Part shown: positions 32,075-40,100 of the stretch, piece by piece
Position numbering within the stretch: position 1 is the first letter of the stretch
How the letters are laid out: every line of letters starts with the position of its first letter
Assembly: GCA_963715445.1 (NCBI GenBank)
Contig: OY970240.1
Span: 1,488,001-1,552,000, forward strand
DNA from: JAAYBF01 sp963715445
GTDB lineage: Bacteria; Actinomycetota; Thermoleophilia; Solirubrobacterales; Thermoleophilaceae
Length of the DNA stretch: 64,000 nucleotides
Reading direction: 5' to 3'
The notes under the pieces: generated by a model
Databases searched by the model: none
Told to the model about the DNA's origin: nothing
Seen by the model: the letters and a program-made list of their open reading frames with translations, nothing else
Translations under genes and position numbers: made by a program

Positions 32075-32827
32075 CTAGGGCGTGACGGGCGCCGGCTGTG
32101 AGCGGCGGGCGCGGAGGTCGTAGAAGAGGAGGGTGGCGACGATCGCGACCAGCGGTGCGCTGAGGGTCTGGCTGATGATCGTGCCGACCAGCTGCACTGC
32201 TTGACGGTCCGCCGACTCGGCGATCGCCTGGACCGGGCTGAGGATCAGGAGGCCCGGCACGGCGCCGAGGAGGCTCGTGAGCAGCGCGATGCCGAGCGTG
32301 CGCCACCAGAAGCCCTGCACCAGGTTCCAGCTGCCCTTGAGCGCCTCGGTCGAGCGGGTACCGTCGATCACCACAGCCTGCGGCACGAGGAACCAGCGCA
32401 CGGCGAAGTAGACGCCGGGGATCACGACGATCAGGCCGAGGACGATCCCGGCGCCGGCGAGCAGGACGGCCAGGAACACCGGCGCGAACGCGTCGAGCCC
32501 GGCCTGGAGGCTCGAGCGGATGCGGGGAGCCTGGCCCTCGGCCAGGCTGCGGAGCACGTTGATCGTCGTGGCGGCGGTGAGAGGCGCGATGACCAGGAAG
32601 CTCACCGCGATCGGGATCATGAGCTCGGCCGTCGTCGCCTTCTCGCGGTAGGGGGCGGTCAGCTCCTCGAGGCCGATCCCCAGCACGATCAGCTGGACCG
32701 GCGCGACCACCGCGAAGGCGATCACGAGGAGGCGCCAGAAGTTCTGCAGGTAGATGGCGAGCGACTCGCCGAGGAGCTCCTGGATCCCGCGCGCCTTGGC
32801 GAGCTCCAGACGCTGAGGTTCGCTCAC
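32075..32827 (-). CDS. Polytopic membrane protein, YciC/GPDPase-membrane-like
   Basis: A 250-residue protein with about six hydrophobic segments and an N-terminal amphipathic region 'GIQELLGESLAIYLQNFWRLLVIAFAVVAP'. The 'DGTRSTEALKGSWNLVQGFWWRTLGIALLTSLLG' motif is typical of the family that resembles the membrane region of glycerophosphodiester phosphodiesterases (no catalytic part). Function not known. Its start overlaps the stop of the aminotransferase gene by 4 nt (ATGA), so the two are cotranscribed. Confidence 0.7.
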   Translation of the reverse strand: MSEPQRLELAKARGIQELLGESLAIYLQNFWRLLVIAFAVVAPVQLIVLGIGLEELTAPYREKATTAELMIPIAVSFLVIAPLTAATTINVLRSLAEGQAPRIRSSLQAGLDAFAPVFLAVLLAGAGIVLGLIVVIPGVYFAVRWFLVPQAVVIDGTRSTEALKGSWNLVQGFWWRTLGIALLTSLLGAVPGLLILSPVQAIAESADRQAVQLVGTIISQTLSAPLVAIVATLLFYDLRARRSQPAPVTP

Positions 32828-33939
32828 GCGCGGGCGCCGACCAGTTCGCGGTAGGCGGCGGCAAGCCGCGCGACCGCTTCTTCGATCTGGTCGGTCGGCA
32901 CGCCGGAGTAGGCGATCCGCAGCGAGTACTGCCCGCCCTCGAGCAGGAAGTCGGTGCCCTTGACGAAGGCCAGCCCGCGCTCACGCGCCTCGACCTCGAG
33001 GTCCGCCACGTCGACGCTCTCGTCGGGCAGGTCCACCCAGAGGAAGTAGCCGCCGCTCGGCACCACGAAGCGCGCGCCGGGCAGCTCCCGCTCGAGCGCC
33101 GCGCACAGCACGTCGCGCCGCTCGCGCAGCGCGTTCTTGACCGTCTCGATCGACCGCTCGATCGCTCCCGAGCGGCAGAACTCGGCGACGATCGCCTGGG
33201 CGACCATGTTCGGCGAGATGTAGGTGCCGGTGGCGAGCCGGCGCGCATCGCCGACCAGGCCGGCGGGGCCGGCCAGGTAGCCCACGCGGATGCCGGGGCA
33301 GACCGTCTTCGAGAACGAGGATGCGTAGACCACGCGATCGGCCTCGTCGAGCGAGAGCATCGTGGGCAGCGGCTCCCCGTCGAAGCGCAGCTCGATGTAG
33401 GGGTCGTCCTCGAACAGGACGAAGTCGTACTCGGCGGCGAGCGCGACGAGGCGCTCGCGCTTCTCGCGCGAGAGCGTGCAGCCGGCCGGGTTATGGAAGT
33501 TGGGGATGATGTGCGCGAGCTTGGGCCGTGCTCCGGCCTTCAGGGCCTGCTCGAACGCGTCGACGTCGATCCCGTCGTCCTGAAGCGGGATCGCGAGGAT
33601 GTCCGCACCGAGCGAGCTCAGCGCGAGCAGCGTGCGGTCGTAGGTCGGCGCTTCCACCACGACCGTGTCACCGGGCTCGACGAGCAGCTGGAACAGGAAT
33701 GCGTCGGCCTGCATCGAGCCGTTGGTGGCGATCACCTGCTCGGCCTCGATGCCGTGCTTGGAGGCGATCCAGTCGATCAGCGGCTTGTAACCCGCCGACG
33801 TTCCGTACGAGAAGGCGCCCGCCGGGTCGTTGGCGAAGGCGCGATCGGCGGCCGCGCGCAGGTCGTCGACGGCGACGATGTCGAGCGAGGGCGCGCCTCG
33901 GGCGAGGGTGATCGTGTCCGGAGCAGTCACGCCAGCCAC
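32824..33939 (-). CDS. PLP-dependent aminotransferase, fold type I (MocR/LysN-like)
   Basis: A 371-residue class I/II aminotransferase. PLP-site features: NGSMQADAFLFQLL, PNFHNPAGCTLS (Asn that stacks on the cofactor), EDDPYIELRF (Asp/Tyr), and the Schiff-base Lys in SSFSKTVCPGIRVGYL. The pattern of a short N-terminal 'ITLARGAPSLD...FSYGTSAGYKPLIDWIASKHGIE' places it among 2-aminoadipate/aromatic transaminases related to the C-terminal half of MocR regulators, here without a DNA-binding domain. Substrate is uncertain. Cotranscribed with the downstream membrane protein. Confidence 0.85.
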   Translation of the reverse strand: MAGVTAPDTITLARGAPSLDIVAVDDLRAAADRAFANDPAGAFSYGTSAGYKPLIDWIASKHGIEAEQVIATNGSMQADAFLFQLLVEPGDTVVVEAPTYDRTLLALSSLGADILAIPLQDDGIDVDAFEQALKAGARPKLAHIIPNFHNPAGCTLSREKRERLVALAAEYDFVLFEDDPYIELRFDGEPLPTMLSLDEADRVVYASSFSKTVCPGIRVGYLAGPAGLVGDARRLATGTYISPNMVAQAIVAEFCRSGAIERSIETVKNALRERRDVLCAALERELPGARFVVPSGGYFLWVDLPDESVDVADLEVEARERGLAFVKGTDFLLEGGQYSLRIAYSGVPTDQIEEAVARLAAAYRELVGARA

Positions 33940-33970
33940 GATATCGAGGCGAACGCCCTAGCGGGGTCCG

Positions 33971-34846
33971 CTAGCCGCGGAGGGTCTCGACGGCGATCTT
34001 GGCGACCTCCGTCGGGGTGCGTCCCACGCGGACGCCCTTGGCCTCGAGCGCCTCGGCCTTCGCCTGGGCGGTGCCCTTGGAGCCCGAGACGATCGCGCCG
34101 GCGTGGCCCATCGTCTTGCCGGGGGGTGCCGTGAAGCCCGCGATGTAGGCGACGACCGGCTTCGTGACGTGCTCTGCGATGTACTCGGCGGCCTGCTCCT
34201 CGGCGTCTCCGCCGATCTCCCCGGAGAGCACGATCAGCTCGGTCTCGGGGTCGGCCTCGAACAGCTCGACGATGTCGACGAAGCTGGAGCCTGGGACCGG
34301 GTCGCCGCCGATGCCGACGATCGAGCTGTTGCCGAAGCCGCTCTGGGCCAGCTCGTAGCCGATCTGGTAGGTCAGCGTCCCCGAGCGGGACACCACGCCG
34401 ACGTTGCCCTCCTTGAAGAAGGAGGCCGGGATGATCCCGACGCTCGCCTTGCCGGGCGAGAGGATGCCGGGGCAGTTCGGGCCCACGAGACGCACGTTCG
34501 GGTTGCGCGCGAGGTGGTTGTAGACCTTCAGCTCGTCGTGGGCGGGGATGCCCTCGGTGATCGCCACGATCAGGTCGATCCCGGCGTCCTCGGCCTCGAG
34601 GATCGAGTCGGCTGCGAAGCGTGGCGGCACGAAGATCATCGCCGTGTTCGCGCCGGTCTCGGCGACGGCGTCGTGGAAGGTGTTGAAGACGGGGATGCCC
34701 TCTACGTCCTGACCGCCCTTGCCGGGCGTGACGCCGGACACGACCTGCGTGCCGTAGGCCCGGTTGTTGAGCGAGTGGAAGGTGCCCTCGCTGCCGGTGA
34801 TGCCGGAGACGCAGAGGCGCGTGTCCTTGTCCACGAGAACGGCCAT
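33971..34846 (-). CDS. sucD: Succinate-CoA ligase, alpha subunit
   Basis: A 291-residue subunit with an N-terminal CoA-binding Rossmann domain (VDKDTRLCVSGITGSEGTFHSLNNRAYGTQVVSGVTPGKGG) and the ligase domain containing the phospho-His in the G-H-A motif TMGHAGAIVSG (His about 246). With SucC it converts succinyl-CoA to succinate with substrate-level phosphorylation in the TCA cycle. The start overlaps the sucC stop by 1 nt (TGATG), the usual coupled arrangement. Confidence 0.96.
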   Translation of the reverse strand: MAVLVDKDTRLCVSGITGSEGTFHSLNNRAYGTQVVSGVTPGKGGQDVEGIPVFNTFHDAVAETGANTAMIFVPPRFAADSILEAEDAGIDLIVAITEGIPAHDELKVYNHLARNPNVRLVGPNCPGILSPGKASVGIIPASFFKEGNVGVVSRSGTLTYQIGYELAQSGFGNSSIVGIGGDPVPGSSFVDIVELFEADPETELIVLSGEIGGDAEEQAAEYIAEHVTKPVVAYIAGFTAPPGKTMGHAGAIVSGSKGTAQAKAEALEAKGVRVGRTPTEVAKIAVETLRG

Positions 34847-35988
34847 CAGCCCCTTGCCACCTCCACGACCTTGGCGGCGGCGCCGTCCATCGTCGTCTCG
34901 GTATGGACGTTCGGGAGGTTCGCCTCGGCGAGCAGCCGCTGTCCCTCCTCCTCGTTGGTGCCGTTGAGGCGCACCACGAACGGAACCGTCGGCTCGATCT
35001 GGGCGAACGCCTCGATCAGGCCCTTGGCGACCTCGTCGCAGCGGGTGATGCCTCCGAAGATGTTGAACAGGACCGCCTTGACCTTCGGGTCCGAGAGGAT
35101 CACCTCGACGGCGCTGGTGATCGCGTCGGCCTTCGAGCCGCCGCCCGCGTCGAGGAAGTTGGCGGGCGCGCCGCCTGCCTGGGCCACGACGTCCAGCGTG
35201 GACATCACGAGCCCGGCGCCGTTGCCGAGGATGCCGATGTCGCCGTCGAGCTTGACGTAGGTGAGCCCGCGCTCGGAGGCCATCTGCTCCTGCGGGTCTG
35301 CGGCGCCCACATCGCCGAAGTCGGCCGAGCCGGGGTGGCGGAAGAGCGCGTTGCCGTCGAGCGTGACCTTCGCGTCGAGCGCGACGACCTCGCGTGACTT
35401 GGTGATCAACAGGGGGTTGACCTCAACGAGCATCGCGTCCTCGCCGACGTAGGTCTCGTAGAGCTTGGCGAGCATCGCGCCGACGGGGCGGATCACGTCG
35501 GTTGCGATGCCGGCCTCGAACGCGAGCCGGCGGCCGTGGAAGTCCTGGAAGCCGATCAGCGGGTCCACGTGCAGCGTGCGCATCGCCTCGGGGTCGGTCT
35601 CGGCGACCGCCTCGACGTCCATGCCGCCCATCTTCGAGAACATCGCCATCGTCTTCTTCGCGGAGCGGTCGAATACGAAGGCGGCGTAGTACTCCTCATC
35701 GATCTCGCTGGCGGCCTCGATGTAGAGCTCGTTGACGGTGTGGCCCTTGATGTCCATGCCGAGGATCGCCCCGGCGTGCTGCTCGACCTCGGCGCGGTTG
35801 CCCGCGACCTTGATCCCGCCGGCCTTGCCGCGGCCGCCGACCAGCACCTGGGCCTTGACCACGACCGGGTAGCCGAGGGCCTCAGCGGCGGCAGCCGCGT
35901 CATCGACGGTGGTGGCGGGCGTGCCCTCGGGCACGGGAACTCCGTGCTTGGCGAAGAGCTTCTTGCCCTGATACTCGAGCAGGTCCAT
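34846..35988 (-). CDS. sucC: Succinate-CoA ligase, beta subunit
   Basis: A 380-residue subunit with ATP-grasp fold: MDLLEYQGKKLFAKHGVPVPEG at the N-terminus, VVKAQVLVGGRGKAGGIKVA (nucleotide site), EVNPLLIT and ILFNIFGGITRCDEVAKG-like C-terminal segment. It grasps the nucleotide and activates succinate. In this window it also takes the product of the methylmalonyl-CoA route encoded at 38.9-53.9 kb into the TCA cycle. First gene of the sucCD operon; the divergent HAD gene starts 115 nt away. Confidence 0.96.
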   Translation of the reverse strand: MDLLEYQGKKLFAKHGVPVPEGTPATTVDDAAAAAEALGYPVVVKAQVLVGGRGKAGGIKVAGNRAEVEQHAGAILGMDIKGHTVNELYIEAASEIDEEYYAAFVFDRSAKKTMAMFSKMGGMDVEAVAETDPEAMRTLHVDPLIGFQDFHGRRLAFEAGIATDVIRPVGAMLAKLYETYVGEDAMLVEVNPLLITKSREVVALDAKVTLDGNALFRHPGSADFGDVGAADPQEQMASERGLTYVKLDGDIGILGNGAGLVMSTLDVVAQAGGAPANFLDAGGGSKADAITSAVEVILSDPKVKAVLFNIFGGITRCDEVAKGLIEAFAQIEPTVPFVVRLNGTNEEEGQRLLAEANLPNVHTETTMDGAAAKVVEVARG

Positions 35989-36102
35989 CAGCGGCGGAGC
36001 ACGCTATAGGACCGGACTCCATCTTCGCCGCGTGGCCTCTTGGTCGCCCAGAAACGTAGAATGCCCGGTTTCCGTAACCGCCGATTCAGGATCAGGAGCT
36101 CA

Positions 36103-36789
36103 GTGCCACTACCGAAGGACATCCAGTTCGTAACGTTCGACTGCTACGGCACCCTGATCGACTGGGAGAACGGCGTCTACAACGCCTTCCAGAAGGAGGC
36201 CGATCGGGATGGCTTCACGATCAACCGTGACATCCTGATCCAGCGCTTCATCGAGATCCAGCACGAGATCCAGGCGGGCTCGTACGAGCTCTACGCCGAG
36301 GTGCTGCGCCGCACCGCCGTGAAGGTGGCCGCCGAGCTCGAGTGGCAGCTCGAGTCCTCGCGCGCCCAGTTCCTGCCGGACAGCGTGCCGAGCTGGCAGC
36401 CCTTCCGCGAGACCAACGCCCAGCTCGAGAAGTTCGCCAAGAAGTTCGAGATCGGCATCCTCTCCAACATCGACGACAAGCTGCTGGGCGCCACGCGCCG
36501 GCACTTCCGCGCGGACTTCGACCTCGTGGTCACCGCCCAGCAGGTGCGCAGCTACAAGCCCGACGAGGCTCACTTCAAGGAGTGCGCGCGCCGGATCGAC
36601 AAGCGCAAGAAGAACTGGGTGCACATCGCGTCGGGCTACCCGACCGACATCGAGCCCTGCATCAAGCTGAAGATCCCCGTGATCTGGGTCAACCGGCACG
36701 GCCAGACGCTTGAGTCGGGCCAGAAGAAGCCGACCGCGGAGGTCAAGTCCTTCCGCGACGCGGCGAAGCTCCTGAAGGTCGTCGTCTAG
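36103..36789 (+). CDS. HAD-superfamily hydrolase, haloacid dehalogenase type II-like
   Basis: A 228-residue protein starting at GTG 36103 with AGGAG 5 nt before it, which decides the start over ATG 36040 or 36061. HAD motifs: FDCYGTLIDWENG (catalytic Asp), ILSNIDDKLL (motif II with Ser/Asn), RSYKPDEAHF (Lys, motif III) and IASGYPTDIEPCIKL (motif IV, weaker than usual). The layout fits L-2-haloacid dehalogenase-type enzymes; a phosphatase is also possible. It opens a plus-strand pair with the MBL gene. Confidence 0.8.
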   Translation: MPLPKDIQFVTFDCYGTLIDWENGVYNAFQKEADRDGFTINRDILIQRFIEIQHEIQAGSYELYAEVLRRTAVKVAAELEWQLESSRAQFLPDSVPSWQPFRETNAQLEKFAKKFEIGILSNIDDKLLGATRRHFRADFDLVVTAQQVRSYKPDEAHFKECARRIDKRKKNWVHIASGYPTDIEPCIKLKIPVIWVNRHGQTLESGQKKPTAEVKSFRDAAKLLKVVV

Positions 36790-36802
36790 CTCTCACTGCT
36801 CG

Positions 36803-37582
36803 ATGCGCGCGGTATCCGTTCACCGCGACGCGATAGTCGTCACCAGCCTGCTCTGGCAGACGAACGCGGTCGCCATCCGTGCAGGCGAGGAGGCGATGCT
36901 CGTCGACTCGCCCTACTTCCCGGACGAGCTGGAGCTGCTGCCGGGGATCCTCCAGCAGGCCGGGTTCGAGCCGAGCGCGCTGCTCGCGACCCATGGCGAC
37001 TTCGACCACCTGCTGGGCCGCGCGGCCTTTCCCGGCCTGTCGCTGGGGGTGGCGGAGAGCACGATGCGCCGCGTGCGCGAGCGGCCGGGCGAGGCGCAGC
37101 GCGAGCTGCGCGACGCCGATGCCGCCCACTACGTCATCCGCTCGCGCCCCCTCTCGCTGGGCCAGCTCCAGGCGCTGCCCGTCCCCGGCCATCTCGGCTT
37201 GGGGGAGGAGGAGCTGGAGCTCCATCTCGCCGAGGGCCACACCCCCGACGGCATGGCCGTCTGGGCTCCTTGGCTCGGCCTGCTGCTGAGCGGGGACTAC
37301 CTGCTGCCCGTGGAGATCCCCTGGATCTGCCCTGGCGGCACGGTCGCCGACTACCGCTCGACGCTCGCCCGACTCGCTCCACTCGTCGAGGCCGCCGAGA
37401 CGGTCGTGCCGGGCCACGGCTCGCCGCTGACGCGCGCGGACGCGCTCCGGCTCATCGACGAGGACGCGGCCTACCTGGACGCGCTTGAGCGGGGCGAGGA
37501 GCGCCCCAAGCTGCCCGACGCGCGCGACACGGCCCGGCAGCGCGAGATCCACGCCGAGAACCTCCAGCGCCTCCAGGCCTGA
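36803..37582 (+). CDS. MBL-fold metallo-hydrolase
   Basis: A 259-residue metallo-beta-lactamase-fold protein. Metal motif ATHGDFDHLLG (HxDxDH variant with H-G-D-F-D-H), GHTPDG, SGDYLLP and VPGHGSPLT supply the ligands for a dinuclear zinc or iron site. The 'EIPWICPGGTVADYRSTLARL' segment resembles small hydrolases related to glyoxalase II. Substrate unknown. It follows the HAD gene by 13 nt, probably one transcript. Confidence 0.82.
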   Translation: MRAVSVHRDAIVVTSLLWQTNAVAIRAGEEAMLVDSPYFPDELELLPGILQQAGFEPSALLATHGDFDHLLGRAAFPGLSLGVAESTMRRVRERPGEAQRELRDADAAHYVIRSRPLSLGQLQALPVPGHLGLGEEELELHLAEGHTPDGMAVWAPWLGLLLSGDYLLPVEIPWICPGGTVADYRSTLARLAPLVEAAETVVPGHGSPLTRADALRLIDEDAAYLDALERGEERPKLPDARDTARQREIHAENLQRLQA

Positions 37583-37608
37583 CGCGCAGGCCCGCCGCCG
37601 CCGACGGT

Positions 37609-37645
37609 GGGCACGTTGCGGCCGGTATGCGGCCGCAACGTGCCC
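37609..37645. repeat. Intergenic palindrome, family A copy 2
   Basis: GGGCACGTTGCGGCCG and CGGCCGCAACGTGCCC form a perfect 16-bp stem around the loop GTATG, between the convergent MBL and thioesterase genes. Its core is homologous to 31983-32025. No U tract. Confidence 0.72.
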
Positions 37646-37659
37646 CAGCGTGGGAGCCG

Positions 37660-38106
37660 TTACGAGTTCTTGCGCACGTGCCAGTCGACGGTGACCTTCG
37701 CGACCTCGGTGCCGGCCTCGTCGGTGAGGGAGACGGTCACCGCGAACTGCACGCGGCCGTCGGCGTCGAGGCGGTCGAGCAGCACCTGCTTCTCCTCGCC
37801 CAGCTTGCCGGTGGCGGTGATCGGGCCCTTGGCGATCTTGAGGTAGTCGATCGAGGCGGACTTGGCGAGCGGCGTGATCTCTCCGAGCCGCTCGGCGAAC
37901 GCGCCCACGAACGCGGCCCCGGAAGCCGCCTCGGCGGCCGTGAAGAGCGCTCCGGCGTGCTGTGAGCCGATGTGGTTGCGCAGATGCTCGTCGTCCGGCA
38001 TCCGGACGACCCCGTGGCCGTCGCCGATCTCGGTGATCTTCAGGCCGAGATGGCCGTTGAAGGGGATTCCCTGCTCCATGCCGGCGCGCAGCACATCGAA
38101 GTCCAT
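37660..38106 (-). CDS. Hotdog-fold thioesterase-like protein (DUF4442/PaaI group)
   Basis: A 148-residue hotdog protein: 'IPFNGHLGLKITEIGDGHGVVRMPDDEHLRNHIGSQHAGALFTAAEAASGAAF' is the PaaI/DUF4442-type core, with H in HLRNHIGSQHAG and the acidic helix E in AAEAASG as likely active-site residues for acyl-CoA hydrolysis. Substrate unknown. Single gene, convergent with the MBL gene; the ATG overlaps nothing upstream. Confidence 0.78.
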   Translation of the reverse strand: MDFDVLRAGMEQGIPFNGHLGLKITEIGDGHGVVRMPDDEHLRNHIGSQHAGALFTAAEAASGAAFVGAFAERLGEITPLAKSASIDYLKIAKGPITATGKLGEEKQVLLDRLDADGRVQFAVTVSLTDEAGTEVAKVTVDWHVRKNS

Positions 38107-38206
38107 GGCGAGTCCTTGTCCTTTTGGCGGGGGTGGGACGGCTTGCTGGCCGGCCAGCCTACAAGCCGCCGCGCCTGCGGCAGGGCGCGACGCATAGATT
38201 CAGGCG

Positions 38207-38848
38207 ATGGCCGAGGCGGTGATCTTCGACTGCGACGGCGTCCTCGTGGACACCGAGCCGGTGGGCAACGCCGTGCTCGCGGAGCTGATCACGGAGCTCG
38301 GGATCCCTACGACGCGCGAGCAGGCGATCGAGACCTACATGGGCCGCTCGATGGCGTCCTGTCTGGCGATGCTCGAGGAGCGGCTCGGGCATCCGCCTCC
38401 GGCGGACTTCGCCGAGCGCTACCGCGAGGGGACGGAAGCCGCCTGGAGGCGCGAGCTCCGACCTGTGCCCGGCATCGTCGCCGCGCTCGATCGCATCGAG
38501 CTGCCGTCGTGCGTGGCCTCGAGCGGAGGGCACGAGCGGATCAGGCTCACGCTCGGCCTCACCGGCCTGCTGCCCCGCTTCGAGGGGAGGATCTTCAGCG
38601 CCACCGAGGTGGAGCACGGCAAGCCCGCGCCCGACCTGTTCCTTCACGCCGCGGCGCGGATGGGGTTCGACCCCTCGAGCACCGCTGTGGTGGAGGACAC
38701 GGTTCCCGGCGTCACCGCGGCGCGCGCGGCCGGGATGCGCGCGCTCGCCTTTGCCCGCCTCGTGTCCGCCGAGGCCCTCGAGGCCGCCGGCGGCGAGGTG
38801 TTCGAGGACATGGCCCGGCTGCCAGGCCTGCTCGTCGAGCAGCCGTAG
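38207..38848 (+). CDS. HAD-IA phosphatase (phosphoglycolate/beta-PGM-like)
   Basis: A 213-residue HAD protein with all motifs: FDCDGVLVDTEP (Asp nucleophile and acid/base Asp), SSGGHERIRLTL (motif II), GKPAPDLF (Lys) and VEDTVPGVTAARAAGM (motif IV). The alpha-helical cap between 15 and 85 (including YMGRSM) suggests a sugar-phosphate phosphatase or beta-phosphoglucomutase relative. Substrate not determinable. It converges on the MFS gene. Confidence 0.85.
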   Translation: MAEAVIFDCDGVLVDTEPVGNAVLAELITELGIPTTREQAIETYMGRSMASCLAMLEERLGHPPPADFAERYREGTEAAWRRELRPVPGIVAALDRIELPSCVASSGGHERIRLTLGLTGLLPRFEGRIFSATEVEHGKPAPDLFLHAAARMGFDPSSTAVVEDTVPGVTAARAAGMRALAFARLVSAEALEAAGGEVFEDMARLPGLLVEQP

Positions 38849-38858
38849 GCGCGGGCGG

Positions 38859-40100
38859 CTAGTCGGGGATCGGCTCGGGCAGTGTCCGAGGGCTCGGGCC
38901 GGGCTGCTGCTGTGTCGGCGGGCCGTCCCGGTCGGACCACGGGTCGTGGACCCCGGCCAGCAGAGCGGCGGCGAGGGCCATGCCCGCGAAGAGCACCACG
39001 CCGAGCGCGCCGAAGCCCCATAGCGCCAGCACGGCCGCGCCTCCGGCCGCGCCGATCGTGTACCCGAGCTGGGCGCTGGCGGTGCGGGCGCCCATCATCG
39101 CGCCGGGCCGGTCGGGCAGCAGGCTAAGGCCGAGGGCGCCGGAGCCCGCGGCGCGGATGCCGGCGAACACGGCCATCACGCAGAACAGCCCGAGCGTCAC
39201 GAGCACGGCCGGAGCCCAGTTGAGGATCGGCACCAGGACGATTCCCATGCCGAACGCACACGCCACGAGCAGCGGCTTGCGTGGGAAGCGGGCGGTGAGG
39301 CGCGCCGTGTTGAGCGAGGTCGCTAGGAAGACCACCGATCCGGCGGCGAGCAGGATGCCAACGGCGGTCTCGCCGACGCCGTAGCGCTCGACGTAGAAGG
39401 CGCCGGCATAGGTCAGCTCGGCCGTCCAGGCGGAGTAGGCGACCATCTCGGCGATCGTCCAGCGCCGCGCCGAGCGCTCGCGGAAGACGGCTGTGAGCCC
39501 GTCCCGGATCGAGCCCGGCTCTCCCTTCCCGAGCCGGTGGTGCAGGGGGGCGGGCGCCAGCAGCCCGGCTACGAGCGCCGCCAGGCAGATCACGGCCGGC
39601 ACCAGATAGGCGAGCCGCCACGACCCCGTCTCAGCGAGCAGGCCAACGATCGGGTTGCCGAGGATCCACGCCAGCGACTGGGTCCCGACGACGTAGCCCA
39701 TTGCCCACGGCAGCTCGCCCTCGTCGAAGTAGGTGGCCACCCCGGCGAAGCCCGCCGAGAGCAGGCAGGCCACGCCTAGGCCGGTGACCACATGGGCTGC
39801 GTAGAAGGCGGCGAGGTTGGGCGAGGCGGCGGTAGCGGCTGCTCCCGCGAAGGCGAGGGCCGCGCCGCGGACGATCAGCGGCCGGATGCCGACGCGATCG
39901 ATCAGCGGCCCGATCGCCAGCGACCCGGCGACGGCCGTTCCGGCGAGCGCGGAACGGGCGAGGCCGATCGCGCTCACCGACGCGTCGAGATCGCGCGCGA
40001 TCTCCACCAGCAGCGGAGCGAGGACGACTATCGATGCCTGTGTCGCCGTGGTGGCGAGCGCCAGCGGCAGCAGACGGCGGGCGCGGCTCGGGACGGTCAG
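38859..40100 (-). CDS. MFS transporter, possible CTG start
   Basis: A roughly 413-residue, 12-helix MFS protein: SVSAIGLARSALAGTAVAGSLAIGPLIDRVGIRP (motif A region), 'LSAGFAGVATYFDEGELPWAMGYVVG', and a second half starting at the RWTIAEMVAYSAWTAEL helix. Arabinose-efflux-like family; substrate unknown. There is no ATG, GTG or TTG that keeps helix 1 intact apart from a distant GTG at 40292; the frame becomes transporter-like at the CTG at 40100, which overlaps the biotin carboxylase stop (CTGA). Coupled reinitiation at a non-standard start is inferred. The C-terminus is a Pro/Gln-rich tail. Confidence 0.75.
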   Translation of the reverse strand: MTVPSRARRLLPLALATTATQASIVVLAPLLVEIARDLDASVSAIGLARSALAGTAVAGSLAIGPLIDRVGIRPLIVRGAALAFAGAAATAASPNLAAFYAAHVVTGLGVACLLSAGFAGVATYFDEGELPWAMGYVVGTQSLAWILGNPIVGLLAETGSWRLAYLVPAVICLAALVAGLLAPAPLHHRLGKGEPGSIRDGLTAVFRERSARRWTIAEMVAYSAWTAELTYAGAFYVERYGVGETAVGILLAAGSVVFLATSLNTARLTARFPRKPLLVACAFGMGIVLVPILNWAPAVLVTLGLFCVMAVFAGIRAAGSGALGLSLLPDRPGAMMGARTASAQLGYTIGAAGGAAVLALWGFGALGVVLFAGMALAAALLAGVHDPWSDRDGPPTQQQPGPSPRTLPEPIPD

